Shown here: piece by piece, positions 24,495-33,725 of the stretch
How positions within the stretch are numbered: position 1 is the first letter of the stretch
Layout: each line of letters starts with the position of its first letter
NCBI RefSeq assembly: GCF_900148835.1
Contig: NZ_FRYK01000008.1
Span: forward strand, 1 to 41,584
Source of the DNA: Flavobacterium cucumis
Lineage (GTDB): Bacteria; Bacteroidota; Bacteroidia; Flavobacteriales; Flavobacteriaceae
Direction of reading: 5' to 3'
DNA: 41,584 bases
Translations under genes and position numbers: made by a program
The notes under the pieces: model-generated
Seen by the model: the letters and a program-made list of their open reading frames with translations, nothing else
What the model was told of the DNA's origin: nothing
The model's database searches: none

Positions 24495-24612
24495 ATTTTT
24501 TCAATTGAGGTTACACAACTCTTAAGCGTTGTTTGATAAAAAATGGGTATAATTAAAATAAAAATGCACTTTTAATTTGTATTATTTTGTGAGTTTAGCG
24601 TTTCTTTAATTT

Positions 24613-25041
24613 TTATATTTTACTTCTGCTAGCTAAAGAAAGTTCCCAATAGCTGAGAACTAAAATAAGACTTACTTCAAGTAAGAAATAGATTAATTCA
24701 ATTGGTTTAACTTGACTTGAGTAATAGATTAATGATCCTATTGTTGTTATGCAGTATAGTAAGTTAGCAATGCCAATAAATCGAATATAAGGCCTCCATT
24801 GATTTTTTAAAAATAAGAAACAAGCTGTTGCATAGGAACTTAAACAGCTTGCTGTTATAATAAAAAAGATCAAAATTTTTCTTGGCAATCCAAAGTATTC
24901 ATTAAATAGGAGTAATGTGAATAACAAAAAAACGGCAGACAAAAAAGCTCCTATTGCGTCATATAGAAAAATCATCTTATAGTTGGATAGAGCTGCATAT
25001 GTCATTCTTTTTTTATTCCAAATATTTTTTAATCTAGTCAT
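24613..25041 (-). CDS. hypothetical membrane protein
   Basis: A 142-residue protein with four predicted membrane helices (about 24-46, 54-76, 84-105, 113-133) and a basic N-terminus (MTRLKNIWNKKRM). I recognise no family. A 14-base inverted repeat (25059-25072) lies 18 bases before its start and may be a regulatory site. Confidence 0.65.
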   Translation of the reverse strand: MTRLKNIWNKKRMTYAALSNYKMIFLYDAIGAFLSAVFLLFTLLLFNEYFGLPRKILIFFIITASCLSSYATACFLFLKNQWRPYIRFIGIANLLYCITTIGSLIYYSSQVKPIELIYFLLEVSLILVLSYWELSLASRSKI

Positions 25042-25382
25042 TTGTATTTGATTGTCATTACTATAGATAGTATTGTAAAGTTGGTTCGTAAACCATCGAA
25101 ATTTACGATATTTTTTCGATTCGATTAGCTCTATTTTTATGATAAATTACTTATTGTTTTCAGTTTATCATTCATTTAAATGAGGATGTAATGATGTTCA
25201 TTATATTGGGTTCCCTTTTGTAAATTAAATTACTATATTCTTTAATTTTACTTTTTAAGAGTAAGATGAAATATTATATTTAAAAATCTAATTTTTAGAG
25301 TGTAAAGATAAATATTTGTACAAAAAAAGACCTGATGCAATATTTATCACATCAGGTCTTCTATGATTAAAAGTAAAAACGA
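25042..25382. other. intergenic region between the small membrane protein gene and transketolase
   Basis: No gene is seen. It holds the inverted repeat TACTAT-AG-ATAGTA at 25059-25072 and the transketolase terminator at 25322-25360. The rest is very AT-rich and shows no other structure that I can support. Confidence 0.6.
25322..25360 (-). terminator. terminator of the transketolase operon
   Basis: An 11-bp stem (25327-25337 with 25350-25360) with a 12-base loop. On the minus strand it is followed by seven T. It lies 22 bases past the stop codon of the C-terminal transketolase subunit. Confidence 0.85.
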
Positions 25383-26336
25383 TTACTTTCTTTTTATAAC
25401 TTTCTCTGCTTTTTCTATAATGGCTGCACTGTTTAAACCATATTTTTCCATTAGTTGGTCCGGTGTTCCACTTTCTCCAAAACTGTCGTTTACAGCAACA
25501 AATTCTTGAGGAACTAAGTGGTTTTGTACTAACGTTCTTGAAACGCTTTCTCCTAAACCACCAATGATGTTATGCTCTTCCGCAGTAACCACACAACCTG
25601 TTTTTTTAACTGATTTTAAAATCGCTTCTTCGTCTAACGGTTTAATCGTGTGAATGTTAATTACTTCAGCTGAAATTCCTTTTGCTTCTAAGGCTTCTGC
25701 TGCTACTAACGCTTCCCAAACTAAATGTCCAGTTGCGATAATCGTAACATCGGTTCCTTCGTTTAATAGGATAGCTTTTCCAATTACGAAAGGTTCGTCT
25801 GCTGGCATAAAGTTAGGTACCACTGGACGACCAAAACGCAAATAAGCTGGTCCGTGATGATCTGCTAGGGCAATAGTTGCAGCTTTCGTTTGGTTGTAAT
25901 CACAAGTATTAATTACGGTCATTCCTGGTAACATTTTCATCAAACCGATGTCTTCTAAGATTTGGTGTGTTGCTCCGTCTTCTCCTAGCGTTAATCCCGC
26001 GTGAGATGCACAAATTTTCACATTCTTATCCGAATACGCTACTGATTGACGTATTTGATCGTATACTCTTCCTGTAGAAAAGTTTGCGAAAGTTCCTGTG
26101 AAAGGAATTTTTCCACCAATCGTTAAACCAGCAGCAATTCCAATCATGTTGGCTTCTGCAATTCCGATTTGGAAGAAACGCTCTGGGTGGTTTTTCTTGA
26201 AATCATCAAATTTTAATGACCCAATTAAATCCGCACAAAGTGCTACTACATTTTCGTTTTTTTGACCTAATTCTGTCATTCCAGCTCCAAAACCCGAACG
26301 GGTATCTTTACTGCCTTGGTTGCTATATTTTTTCAT
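25383..26336 (-). CDS. transketolase, C-terminal subunit
   Basis: A 317-residue protein with the pyrimidine-binding and C-terminal domains of transketolase. Visible features are RSGFGAGMTELG, the GIAEANMIGIAAGL stretch with the catalytic Glu that contacts thiamine diphosphate, and HAGLTLGEDGATHQ. It works with the N-terminal subunit encoded just upstream as a split transketolase in the pentose phosphate pathway. The spacing between the two genes is 58 bases. Such split forms are known in Bacteroidota and many anaerobes. Confidence 0.93.
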   Translation of the reverse strand: MKKYSNQGSKDTRSGFGAGMTELGQKNENVVALCADLIGSLKFDDFKKNHPERFFQIGIAEANMIGIAAGLTIGGKIPFTGTFANFSTGRVYDQIRQSVAYSDKNVKICASHAGLTLGEDGATHQILEDIGLMKMLPGMTVINTCDYNQTKAATIALADHHGPAYLRFGRPVVPNFMPADEPFVIGKAILLNEGTDVTIIATGHLVWEALVAAEALEAKGISAEVINIHTIKPLDEEAILKSVKKTGCVVTAEEHNIIGGLGESVSRTLVQNHLVPQEFVAVNDSFGESGTPDQLMEKYGLNSAAIIEKAEKVIKRK

Positions 26337-26394
26337 TTGTTTTTAAATTTAATTGCATTCTACTGAACACTTGTAACTTAATACGGAATACTTA

Positions 26395-27240
26395 TTAATA
26401 GTCTCCTAAAGTTTCAACATTTTGTTCTAACGCTTTTGCTAATTGCTCATCATTTGGCGCTTTTCCGTGCCAAGCGTGTGTGTGCATCATAAAATCAACA
26501 CCATTACCCATTTCTGTATGTAATAAAATACAAACTGGTTTTCCGTTACCTGACTTTGATTTTGCATCAGCTAAACCAGCCTTGATAGCGTCGATGTTGT
26601 TTCCTTCCTTGATTTCTAATACAATCCAGTCGAATGCTTCAAACTTCGCTTTTACACTTCCCATTGCTAAAACTTCGTCGGTTGTTCCGTCGATTTGTTT
26701 TCCGTTAAGGTCAATAGTAGCGATTAAATTATCTACTTTTTTTGCTGAAGCATACATAATTGCTTCCCAGTTTTGTCCTTCTTGTAATTCACCATCACCT
26801 AAAAGAGCAAAAACTAAATGATTATCATTATTCAATTTTTTAGCTTGAGCCGCTCCAATTGCAACTGATAAACCTTGTCCTAACGAACCCGATGCCATTC
26901 GAATTCCTGGTAAACCTTCATGAGTTGTTGGGTGACCTTGTAATCTTGAATTTAATTTTCTGAATGTTGCTAATTCCGCCACTGAAAAGTAACCGCTTCT
27001 AGCTAAAACACTGTAAAAAACAGGAGAAATATGTCCGTTTGATAAGAAGAATAAATCTTCACCAATTCCGTTCATATCAAAACCTTCGTTACGTTTCATA
27101 ACGTCTTGGTAAAGGGTAACCAAAAATTCAGCACATCCCAAAGAACCTCCTGGGTGACCTGAATTTACGGCATGAACCATACGAAGAATATCTCTTCGAA
27201 CTTGTGTTGTAAAATCTTGTAGTTGTTGTGTGTTAGACAT
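26395..27240 (-). CDS. transketolase, N-terminal subunit
   Basis: A 281-residue thiamine-diphosphate-binding subunit. Marks are HAVNSGHPGGSLG, GSLGQGLSVAIGAA and the GDGELQEGQNWEA motif that binds Mg and the diphosphate. With the next gene it makes a complete transketolase. A good promoter lies at 27271-27301. It is a little over half the length of a full transketolase N-terminal part, as usual for the split form. Confidence 0.94.
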   Translation of the reverse strand: MSNTQQLQDFTTQVRRDILRMVHAVNSGHPGGSLGCAEFLVTLYQDVMKRNEGFDMNGIGEDLFFLSNGHISPVFYSVLARSGYFSVAELATFRKLNSRLQGHPTTHEGLPGIRMASGSLGQGLSVAIGAAQAKKLNNDNHLVFALLGDGELQEGQNWEAIMYASAKKVDNLIATIDLNGKQIDGTTDEVLAMGSVKAKFEAFDWIVLEIKEGNNIDAIKAGLADAKSKSGNGKPVCILLHTEMGNGVDFMMHTHAWHGKAPNDEQLAKALEQNVETLGDY

Positions 27241-27270
27241 TATAAAAAAATATATATGTTAATTTGATTG

Positions 27271-27301
27271 CAAAAGTAATTTTATTTTTTTGGTGCTACA
27301 A
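27271..27301 (-). promoter_or_regulatory. promoter of the transketolase operon
   Basis: On the minus strand TTG (27299-27301), 20 bases, then TACTTTTG (27271-27278). It fits the consensus with one extra base in the spacer. The start codon lies 30 bases downstream. Confidence 0.6.
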
Positions 27302-27341
27302 ATCATTTTGTTAGAAGTTATTAAGAATTGTTTTTTTGGAT

Positions 27342-27495
27342 GGGTAATGGGTGATGGGTAATGGGTGATGGGTAATGGGTGATGGGTAATGGGTGATGGG
27401 TAATGGGTGGTGGGTAATGGGTGGTGGGTAATGGGTGGTGGGTAATGGGTGGTGGGTAATGGGTGGTGGGTAATGGGTGGTGGGTAATGGGTGGT
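27342..27495. repeat. 14-base G-rich tandem repeat, 11 copies
   Basis: Eleven perfect head-to-tail units of GGGTAATGGGTGRT. The first four end in GAT and the last seven in GGT. Each has two GGG runs, so the plus strand could fold into G-quadruplexes. It lies between the promoters of transketolase and tgt. Open frames through it encode only PITHHPL-type repeats and are not genes. Confidence 0.97.
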
Positions 27496-27727
27496 GGTAT
27501 TGGTGCTTTTCAACGATGGTGTTCACAGATTGCTTTAAAATTGGTTAAACGGTGTGTTGTTTTTGCTTGTAAAGTCACGAAGACGTAAAGATTTATTAAA
27601 ATCAAAAATAGTTGCAATCCTCTTTACGTATTGGTAAGTTTGTTTCATCTTTTTGTTAACATTATGTCTTTTCTTAAATAATTCCAAATTCGATACCGAA
27701 ACCTCGGGACTAAATTCCAAAATAAAT

Positions 27728-27735
27728 TATCTTTG
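27728..27735 (+). promoter_or_regulatory. -7 element of tgt
   Basis: TATCTTTG matches TAnnTTTG, 19 bases before the start codon. There is no TTG at the -33 position. Confidence 0.5.
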
Positions 27736-27754
27736 CCGTTCGTAAAAGCACAAT

Positions 27755-28885
27755 ATGAAGTTTGATTTAATCACCAAAGACCCAAAAAGTAAGGCTAGAG
27801 CCGGAAAAATAACAACCGATCACGGGGTTATTGAAACGCCAATTTTTATGCCAGTAGGAACGGTTGCCTCTGTAAAAGGAGTTCACCAACGCGAGTTAAA
27901 ACAAGATATTAACCCTGATATCATTTTAGGGAATACGTATCATTTATATTTAAGACCTCAGACGAAAATTTTAGAGGCTGCAGGTGGTTTGCATAAATTC
28001 ATGAATTGGGACAGAAATATCTTAACCGATTCTGGAGGTTATCAAGTATATTCTTTATCAGGAAGAAGAAAAATTAAGGAAGAAGGCGTAAAATTCAAAT
28101 CGCATATTGATGGTTCTTATCATTTTTTTTCACCAGAAAATGTAATGGAAATTCAACGTACTATTGGTGCGGATATTATTATGGCATTTGATGAATGTAC
28201 ACCATATCCATGCGATTATCGTTATGCAAAACGTTCGATGCACATGACCCATCGTTGGTTAGATCGATGCATTACTCATTTAGAAAAATTACCATTTAAA
28301 TATGGTTATGAACAAACGTTTTTTCCAATTGTTCAAGGAAGTACGTATAAAGATTTAAGAGCGCAATCAGCAGAATATATTGCTAATGTTGGCGCACAAG
28401 GAAATGCTATTGGTGGATTATCAGTAGGTGAGCCAGCTGAAGAGATGTACGCGATGACAGAAGTAGTTACCGCAATTCTTCCAGAAGACAAGCCAAGATA
28501 TTTAATGGGAGTAGGTACGCCAATCAATATTTTAGAAAATATTGCGTTAGGAATTGATATGTTTGATTGTGTGATGCCAACACGTAACGCAAGAAACGGA
28601 ATGTTGTTTACAGCCTATGGCTCGATAAATATTAAAAACAAAAAGTGGGAAGCTGATTTTTCGCCTATTGACGAAATGGGTCACACCTGGGTAGATACTG
28701 AATATTCTAAAGCGTATTTAAGACATCTTTTTGCAGCAAATGAATTTTTAGGAAAACAAATTGCTACCATTCATAACTTAGGTTTTTACATGTGGTTGGT
28801 TCGAGAAGCAAGAAGACAAATTTTAGCAGGAACCTTCAGAGAATGGAAAGATAAAATGGTGATTCAGATGAGTCAAAGACTTTAA
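27755..28885 (+). CDS. tgt: tRNA-guanine transglycosylase lacking the usual zinc cysteines
   Basis: A 376-residue enzyme that swaps guanine 34 for a queuine precursor in tRNA. Features: LTDSGGYQVYSL, AFDECTPYP, GGLSVGEPAEEM and GIDMFDCVMPTRNAR with the nucleophilic Asp region. In E. coli a zinc site is made by CDCYTC plus a His; the matching place here (about residues 303-325, reading GHTWVD before TEYSKAYL) has no cysteine. The late His in TIHNLGFY is kept. Length and the rest are normal, so it is likely active. Upstream is the G-rich repeat; downstream is a repeat-rich spacer before the LptF/G gene. Confidence 0.95.
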   Translation: MKFDLITKDPKSKARAGKITTDHGVIETPIFMPVGTVASVKGVHQRELKQDINPDIILGNTYHLYLRPQTKILEAAGGLHKFMNWDRNILTDSGGYQVYSLSGRRKIKEEGVKFKSHIDGSYHFFSPENVMEIQRTIGADIIMAFDECTPYPCDYRYAKRSMHMTHRWLDRCITHLEKLPFKYGYEQTFFPIVQGSTYKDLRAQSAEYIANVGAQGNAIGGLSVGEPAEEMYAMTEVVTAILPEDKPRYLMGVGTPINILENIALGIDMFDCVMPTRNARNGMLFTAYGSINIKNKKWEADFSPIDEMGHTWVDTEYSKAYLRHLFAANEFLGKQIATIHNLGFYMWLVREARRQILAGTFREWKDKMVIQMSQRL

Positions 28886-28923
28886 AGTTGATAGGTGAAA
28901 GGTATTTGGTGATGGGTGTTTTT

Positions 28924-28980
28924 GCTAAACTTTGTTTAGCTATTTACCTAAGGTTAGGAGATTCCTAGCAAGCTCGGAAT
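28924..28980. repeat. cluster of small hairpins between tgt and the permease gene
   Basis: Three inverted repeats in a row: 28924-28930/28934-28940 (7 bp, loop of three), 28947-28951/28954-28958, and 28961-28980 (ATTCC...GGAAT with an inner AGC/GCT and one mismatch). The last resembles short dispersed palindromes seen between genes in related genomes (memory, not checked). Confidence 0.55.
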
Positions 28981-28996
28981 GACAGAGCTAAAAAAA

Positions 28997-29038
28997 CTTG
29001 AAACCTGAAACTTGAAACTCGAAAATTGAAATATGAAA
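28997..29038 (+). repeat. heptamer tandem repeat running into a start codon
   Basis: Six 7-base units of the form NNTGAAA or NTCGAAA (CTTGAAA, CCTGAAA, CTTGAAA, CTCGAAA, ATTGAAA, TATGAAA). The last unit contains the ATG of the permease gene, so the repeat forms its leader and start. Confidence 0.85.
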
Positions 29039-30121
29039 ATAATAGATAAATACATTTTAAAACGCTATTTGGTCACTTTTTCGGTGATGTTACTTATGTT
29101 TATTCCTATTGGAATTACAATAGATGTTTCAGAAAAGGTGAATAAAATGATTGAAAAGAAAATACCACTGAAAGACATTTTAGTGTATTATGGTGATTTT
29201 ACGGTGTATTTTGCCAATTTGTTATTTCCGATTTTCTTGTTTTTATCTATTATTTGGTTTACCTCGAAATTAGCCAATAATACCGAGATTATTGCGATTT
29301 TAAGTTCGGGAATTTCATTTGGTCGATTTTTACGACCTTTCATGTATGGTGCAGTTATTGTATCTATTTTTGCATTAATAATGGGTTTTTTCCTGGTTCC
29401 AAAAGCAAGTAAGGGGTTTAATGATTTTCGCTATCAAAATTTAAAGGGAAATTCACAGACAAGAGAGACTTCAGACATCTTTAGGCAAATTAAAAAAGAA
29501 GGTAAACTAGAAGAGAATATTTATGTGAGTAATTATAACTACATATCAAGGACAGGGTTTAATTTTACTTTCGAGCGATTTAATGACAATATATTGGTTG
29601 AAAAAATAAATGCTAATAGGATTAAATACGAACCTAAAACAAAGAAATATACGCTGTATAATTACAGTAAAAGGACTGTTGGTTCAGTTGATGATAGCAT
29701 AACGACATTAGATAAAATTGAACTTACATTTGATTTTGAACCAGATGATTTGACTCCAGTTATTTATGTAGCGGAAACTATGACTATTGGTGAGTTAAAT
29801 AAATTTATCAATAAGGAGCGAGCTAGAGGAAATGGTAATATCAATACGTATTTAGTAGTTTTTTATAAAAAATTTAGTTTACCGATCTCGGCATTTATAT
29901 TAACGATAATTGCGGTTGCAGTTTCTTCAATGAAACGAAGAGGAGGGATGGGAATTAATTTGGCAATAGGTATTGTGATAGCATTTGTTTTTATCTTTTT
30001 TGATAAAGTTTTCGGTACTTTAGCAGAAAAATCGAGTATTCCTCCTTTTTTAGCAGTATGGTTTCCTAATCTAGTTTTTGGAATTTTAGCAGTCTATTTA
30101 CTCCGCAATGCAAAACGATAA
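29033..30121 (+). CDS. LptF/LptG (YjgP/YjgQ) family permease
   Basis: A 362-residue membrane protein with the LptF/G layout: two N-terminal helix pairs (about 13-35, 60-80, 100-122), a periplasmic jellyroll domain (about 135-270) and three C-terminal helices (about 285-360). The start IIDKYILKRYLVTF and the KKFSLPISAFILTIIAVAVS segment are typical. The family moves lipopolysaccharide from inner membrane to the periplasmic bridge. F and G are hard to tell apart, so no symbol is given. Its last 14 bases overlap the EamA gene. Confidence 0.88.
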   Translation: MKIIDKYILKRYLVTFSVMLLMFIPIGITIDVSEKVNKMIEKKIPLKDILVYYGDFTVYFANLLFPIFLFLSIIWFTSKLANNTEIIAILSSGISFGRFLRPFMYGAVIVSIFALIMGFFLVPKASKGFNDFRYQNLKGNSQTRETSDIFRQIKKEGKLEENIYVSNYNYISRTGFNFTFERFNDNILVEKINANRIKYEPKTKKYTLYNYSKRTVGSVDDSITTLDKIELTFDFEPDDLTPVIYVAETMTIGELNKFINKERARGNGNINTYLVVFYKKFSLPISAFILTIIAVAVSSMKRRGGMGINLAIGIVIAFVFIFFDKVFGTLAEKSSIPPFLAVWFPNLVFGILAVYLLRNAKR

Positions 30122-30995
30122 TTTAAAAAGCTATTTACATCTTCATGTAATTGTATTTATTTGGGGATTTACAGCAGTTTTGGGAAAATTAATTTCTCTT
30201 GAAGCTTTAGATTTGGTATGGTATCGCATGTTATTTGCGTCAGTAATTATGACCTTTGTTGTTATTTTCTACAAGGAGAGCATAAGGGTTCCATTTAATG
30301 TTTTAGTAGGGTTTATTCTCTCGGGGATTATTATAGCGCTTCATTGGCTTACTTTTTATCAAGCAATTAAGGTTTCTAATGTTTCAATTACTTTAGCTTG
30401 TTTGTCTACAGGCGCTTTTTTTGCGTCTATTTTAGAGCCTATTTTTTACAAGCGAAACATAATTTGGTATGAAGTACTTTTTGGGTTAATTGTAATTTTT
30501 GGGTTGGGCATCATTTTTAAAGTAGAAACGCAGTATACTACTGGAATTTATTTAGCAGTAACTTCCGCCTTTTTATCAGCGCTTTTTTCCGTCATAAATG
30601 GAAAATATGCTAAAGAATATAGTCCTAATATAATTTCCGTATACGAATTGTCTAGTGGCTTCTTGTTTTTGAGTATTTATTTGTATTTCGCTGATAGTTT
30701 TACCCCAGCTTTTTTTGCACTTTCTACAAATGATTTGATCTGGTTGTTTTTATTGTCTTCAATATGTACTGCTTATGCTTTTTCTGCATCGGTAAAAGTA
30801 ATGAAGTTTCTGAGTCCGTTCACCGTGATGTTAACAATCAATCTTGAACCTATTTACGGCATTATTTTGGTGCTTTTCATTTTTCCAGAGAATGAGAAAA
30901 TGTCACCTATGTTTTACATAGGAGCTCTTATTATTTTAGCCACTGTTATTGCCAATGGAATAATGAAAAGTCGTAAAAAGTTACCAACAAATTAA
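30108..30995 (+). CDS. EamA/DMT family transporter
   Basis: A 295-residue protein with ten membrane helices in two EamA repeats. The N-terminal helix [18 protein letters not shown] and the second-repeat start [19 protein letters not shown] are characteristic. Substrates of such drug/metabolite transporters vary, and none can be named here. It overlaps the LptF/G gene by 14 bases, so the two are translated from one mRNA. Confidence 0.88.
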   Translation: MQNDNLKSYLHLHVIVFIWGFTAVLGKLISLEALDLVWYRMLFASVIMTFVVIFYKESIRVPFNVLVGFILSGIIIALHWLTFYQAIKVSNVSITLACLSTGAFFASILEPIFYKRNIIWYEVLFGLIVIFGLGIIFKVETQYTTGIYLAVTSAFLSALFSVINGKYAKEYSPNIISVYELSSGFLFLSIYLYFADSFTPAFFALSTNDLIWLFLLSSICTAYAFSASVKVMKFLSPFTVMLTINLEPIYGIILVLFIFPENEKMSPMFYIGALIILATVIANGIMKSRKKLPTN

Positions 30996-31027
30996 ACATA
31001 AATTTACCAAAGTTAATTGAAAATTTT

Positions 31028-31035
31028 ATCTTTGT
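31028..31035 (+). promoter_or_regulatory. -7 element of accA
   Basis: TATCTTTG fits TAnnTTTG, 31 bases before accA. No TTG stands at the expected distance. Confidence 0.45.
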
Positions 31036-31066
31036 AACAACAAACACAAACCCAAATAAACCAATT

Positions 31067-32020
31067 ATGGAATATTTAGATTTTGAATTACCTATAAAAG
31101 AGCTTGAAGACCAATTAGATAAATGTCAAATCATAGGTCAAGAATCAGATGTTGATGTGTCTAATACTTGCAAGCAAATTGAGAAGAAGTTAGAAGAAAC
31201 CAAGAAAAAAATATACAAAAACCTAACGGCTTGGCAACGGGTTCAATTATCACGTCATCCTAGTCGCCCTTATACATTAGAATATATTGCTAATATCACT
31301 AATGGGACTTTTTTAGAGCTTTTTGGAGACAGAAACTTCAAGGATGATAAGGCAATGGTTGGAGGACTTGGTCAAATCAATGGGCAATCGTTCATGATCA
31401 TCGGTCAGCAAAAAGGAATTAATACGAAAATGCGTCAATACCGAAACTTTGGTATGGCCAATCCGGAAGGATATAGAAAGGCACTTCGTTTAATGAAAAT
31501 GGCCGAAAAGTTCAATATTCCTGTTTTAACCTTAATTGATACTCCGGGAGCTTACCCAGGTTTAGAAGCAGAGGAGCGTGGGCAAGGAGAGGCAATAGCA
31601 AGAAATATTTTTGAAATGGCTCGTTTGAAGACTCCAATTATATCTGTGATTATTGGTGAAGGCGCTTCAGGAGGTGCATTAGGAATAGGTGTTGGGGATA
31701 AAGTATTTATGTTAGAAAACACATGGTATTCTGTAATTTCACCAGAATCTTGTTCTTCAATCTTGTGGAGAAGTTGGGAATATAAAGAGCAAGCTGCAGA
31801 AGCTTTAAAATTAACTTCATTTGACATGAAAAAACAGAAGTTAATTGATGATATTATTCCAGAGCCACTGGGTGGTGCTCACTATGATAAAGATACCACT
31901 TTCAAAACAGTCTCAGAATATGTTACGCAAGCTTATGCTGATTTAAAAGATTTATCAACAAAAGAATTAGTGGCACAACGAATGGATAAATATAGTAGAA
32001 TGGGTGAATTCAAAGAGTAA
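31067..32020 (+). CDS. accA: acetyl-CoA carboxylase carboxyltransferase subunit alpha
   Basis: A 317-residue subunit that, with AccD, transfers carboxyl from biotin to acetyl-CoA to form malonyl-CoA for fatty acid synthesis. It starts [16 protein letters not shown] as usual, with [14 protein letters not shown] and the CoA/oxyanion segment [15 protein letters not shown] near 200-215. Length is standard. It stands alone with its own candidate promoter and a terminator. Confidence 0.97.
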   Translation: MEYLDFELPIKELEDQLDKCQIIGQESDVDVSNTCKQIEKKLEETKKKIYKNLTAWQRVQLSRHPSRPYTLEYIANITNGTFLELFGDRNFKDDKAMVGGLGQINGQSFMIIGQQKGINTKMRQYRNFGMANPEGYRKALRLMKMAEKFNIPVLTLIDTPGAYPGLEAEERGQGEAIARNIFEMARLKTPIISVIIGEGASGGALGIGVGDKVFMLENTWYSVISPESCSSILWRSWEYKEQAAEALKLTSFDMKKQKLIDDIIPEPLGGAHYDKDTTFKTVSEYVTQAYADLKDLSTKELVAQRMDKYSRMGEFKE

Positions 32021-32040
32021 TCACTTATTTTAAAATTATT

Positions 32041-32076
32041 AAAAAAATCCGAAGCCTTAAGTTTCGGATTTTTTTT
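32041..32076 (+). terminator. terminator of accA
   Basis: Stem 32041-32053 with 32063-32075 (ATCCGAA/TTCGGAT core extended by A/T pairs), nine-base loop and a T-run. Confidence 0.85.
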
Positions 32077-32163
32077 GCCTTATCAACAAAATTTTAAAGT
32101 TATTAACATAGTGGTATTAAGAACTCCATTTAAAATTTTATAAAAAAAGAGTACCTTAGCAAT

Positions 32164-33714
32164 ATGGAAAATGTCAGAAATATGAACCCGATAAAAGTAG
32201 ATAAAACTACGATTATCAATTTGGAAAAAGGGAAACTACCTCCTCAGGCGTTAGACCTAGAAGAAGCTGTGCTTGGTGCCATGATGATTGATAAAAAAGG
32301 GGTTGATGAAGTAATTGATATTTTACAACCAGATGCCTTTTACAAAGATGCTCATAAGTATATTTTTGAGGCGATCGTACAACTATTTAATGAGACCCAG
32401 CCAATTGACTTATTAACCGTTTCTGCTCAATTGAAGAAAAATGGGAAATTAGAACTTTCAGGGGGTGATTTTTATTTGATTCAGCTCACCCAAAAGATAT
32501 CATCTTCTGCCCATATTGAGTTTCACTCCCGTATCATTCTTCAAAAGTTTATTCAACGAAGTCTAATAAAAATTTCAAGTGAAATTATTGAAGAGTCGTA
32601 TGATGAATCTACGGATGTGTTTGATTTATTAGATAAAGCAGAATCAAAATTATACGAAGTTACCCAAGGTAATATTAAGCGAAGTTCGGAAACCGCACAA
32701 AGTTTAGTTATTCAAGCTAAAAAGCGAATTGAAGAGATTGCAGGAAAAGAAGGGTTGAGTGGTATTCCAACAGGATTTCACAACTTAGATAAGTTGACTT
32801 CTGGATGGCAACCTTCCGATTTAATTATTGTAGCTGCTCGTCCGGGTATGGGTAAAACAGCCTTTACGTTATCGATGGCGCGTAATATGGCTATCGATTA
32901 TGGTGCACCAGTTGCATTTTTCTCCTTAGAGATGTCTTCTGTACAGTTAATAACCCGTTTAATTTCATCTGAAACTGGATTGTCTTCTGAGAAATTAAGA
33001 ACAGGAAAATTAGAAAAACACGAATGGGAGCAATTGTCAATTAAGGTTAAAGACTTAGAGAAAGCGCCATTATATATTGATGATACCCCTTCGTTATCGA
33101 TTTTTGATTTGCGAGCCAAAGCAAGACGACTTTCCTCACAGTACGGTATCAAAATGATTGTAATTGATTATCTTCAATTGATGACGGCAGGAGGAAATGG
33201 AAAAGGAGGAGGAAACCGAGAGCAAGAAATTTCGACCATTTCTCGAAATTTAAAGGCCTTAGCTAAAGAATTGAATGTTCCTGTTATAGCACTTTCACAG
33301 TTGTCTCGTGCCGTAGAGACTCGTGGTTCAAGTAAACGTCCATTACTTTCTGATTTAAGGGAATCAGGAGCTATTGAGCAAGATGCAGATATTGTATCGT
33401 TTATTTATCGTCCAGAATATTATAAAATTGATGAGTGGGATGATGAAGAGCGTTCTCCAACGCAGGGTCAAGCAGAATTTATCGTAGCTAAGCATCGTAA
33501 TGGAGGATTAGACAATATTCGATTAAAATTTATTGGAAATTTAGGAAAGTTTGATAATTTGGATGATTTTGGATCTCCTTTTGATTCCCTTCCCTCTAAA
33601 ATGAATTTGGATGATAGTAATCCTTTCATAACCCCTAATTTGCCGACACCAAATGAAGCTTTTGGTAGTACAATGAATTCATTCGACGATGACGATTCGG
33701 ATGTTCCATTTTAA
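32164..33714 (+). CDS. dnaB: replicative DNA helicase DnaB
   Basis: A 516-residue hexameric helicase that opens the replication fork. The N-terminal domain begins PPQALDLEEAVLGAMM; the RecA-like domain has Walker A ARPGMGKTA near 226-235, IVIDYLQLM as Walker B and SRNLKALAKELNVPV with LSQLSRAVE. The acidic tail ends DDDDSDVPF, similar to tails that bind partner proteins. Start at ATG 32164; a TACCTTAG sequence at 32152 may be its promoter. No intein is present. The next gene starts 11 bases downstream. Confidence 0.97.
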   Translation: MENVRNMNPIKVDKTTIINLEKGKLPPQALDLEEAVLGAMMIDKKGVDEVIDILQPDAFYKDAHKYIFEAIVQLFNETQPIDLLTVSAQLKKNGKLELSGGDFYLIQLTQKISSSAHIEFHSRIILQKFIQRSLIKISSEIIEESYDESTDVFDLLDKAESKLYEVTQGNIKRSSETAQSLVIQAKKRIEEIAGKEGLSGIPTGFHNLDKLTSGWQPSDLIIVAARPGMGKTAFTLSMARNMAIDYGAPVAFFSLEMSSVQLITRLISSETGLSSEKLRTGKLEKHEWEQLSIKVKDLEKAPLYIDDTPSLSIFDLRAKARRLSSQYGIKMIVIDYLQLMTAGGNGKGGGNREQEISTISRNLKALAKELNVPVIALSQLSRAVETRGSSKRPLLSDLRESGAIEQDADIVSFIYRPEYYKIDEWDDEERSPTQGQAEFIVAKHRNGGLDNIRLKFIGNLGKFDNLDDFGSPFDSLPSKMNLDDSNPFITPNLPTPNEAFGSTMNSFDDDDSDVPF

Positions 33715-33725
33715 TATATGAACCC

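Larger units (their letters stand above)
27241..27754. other. intergenic region between transketolase and tgt
   Basis: It holds the transketolase promoter, the 154-base tandem repeat and the tgt -7 element. About 230 bases between repeat and tgt (27496-27727) show no gene or clear structure. Confidence 0.7.

Noticed and set aside
27342..27495. CRISPR array
   Set aside because: The units are contiguous 14-base copies with no unique spacers, and no cas gene is present.
27259..27526. Open frames on the minus strand with repeated PITHHPLP residues
   Set aside because: They are translations of the 14-base tandem repeat in two frames, without a start signal or any known fold.
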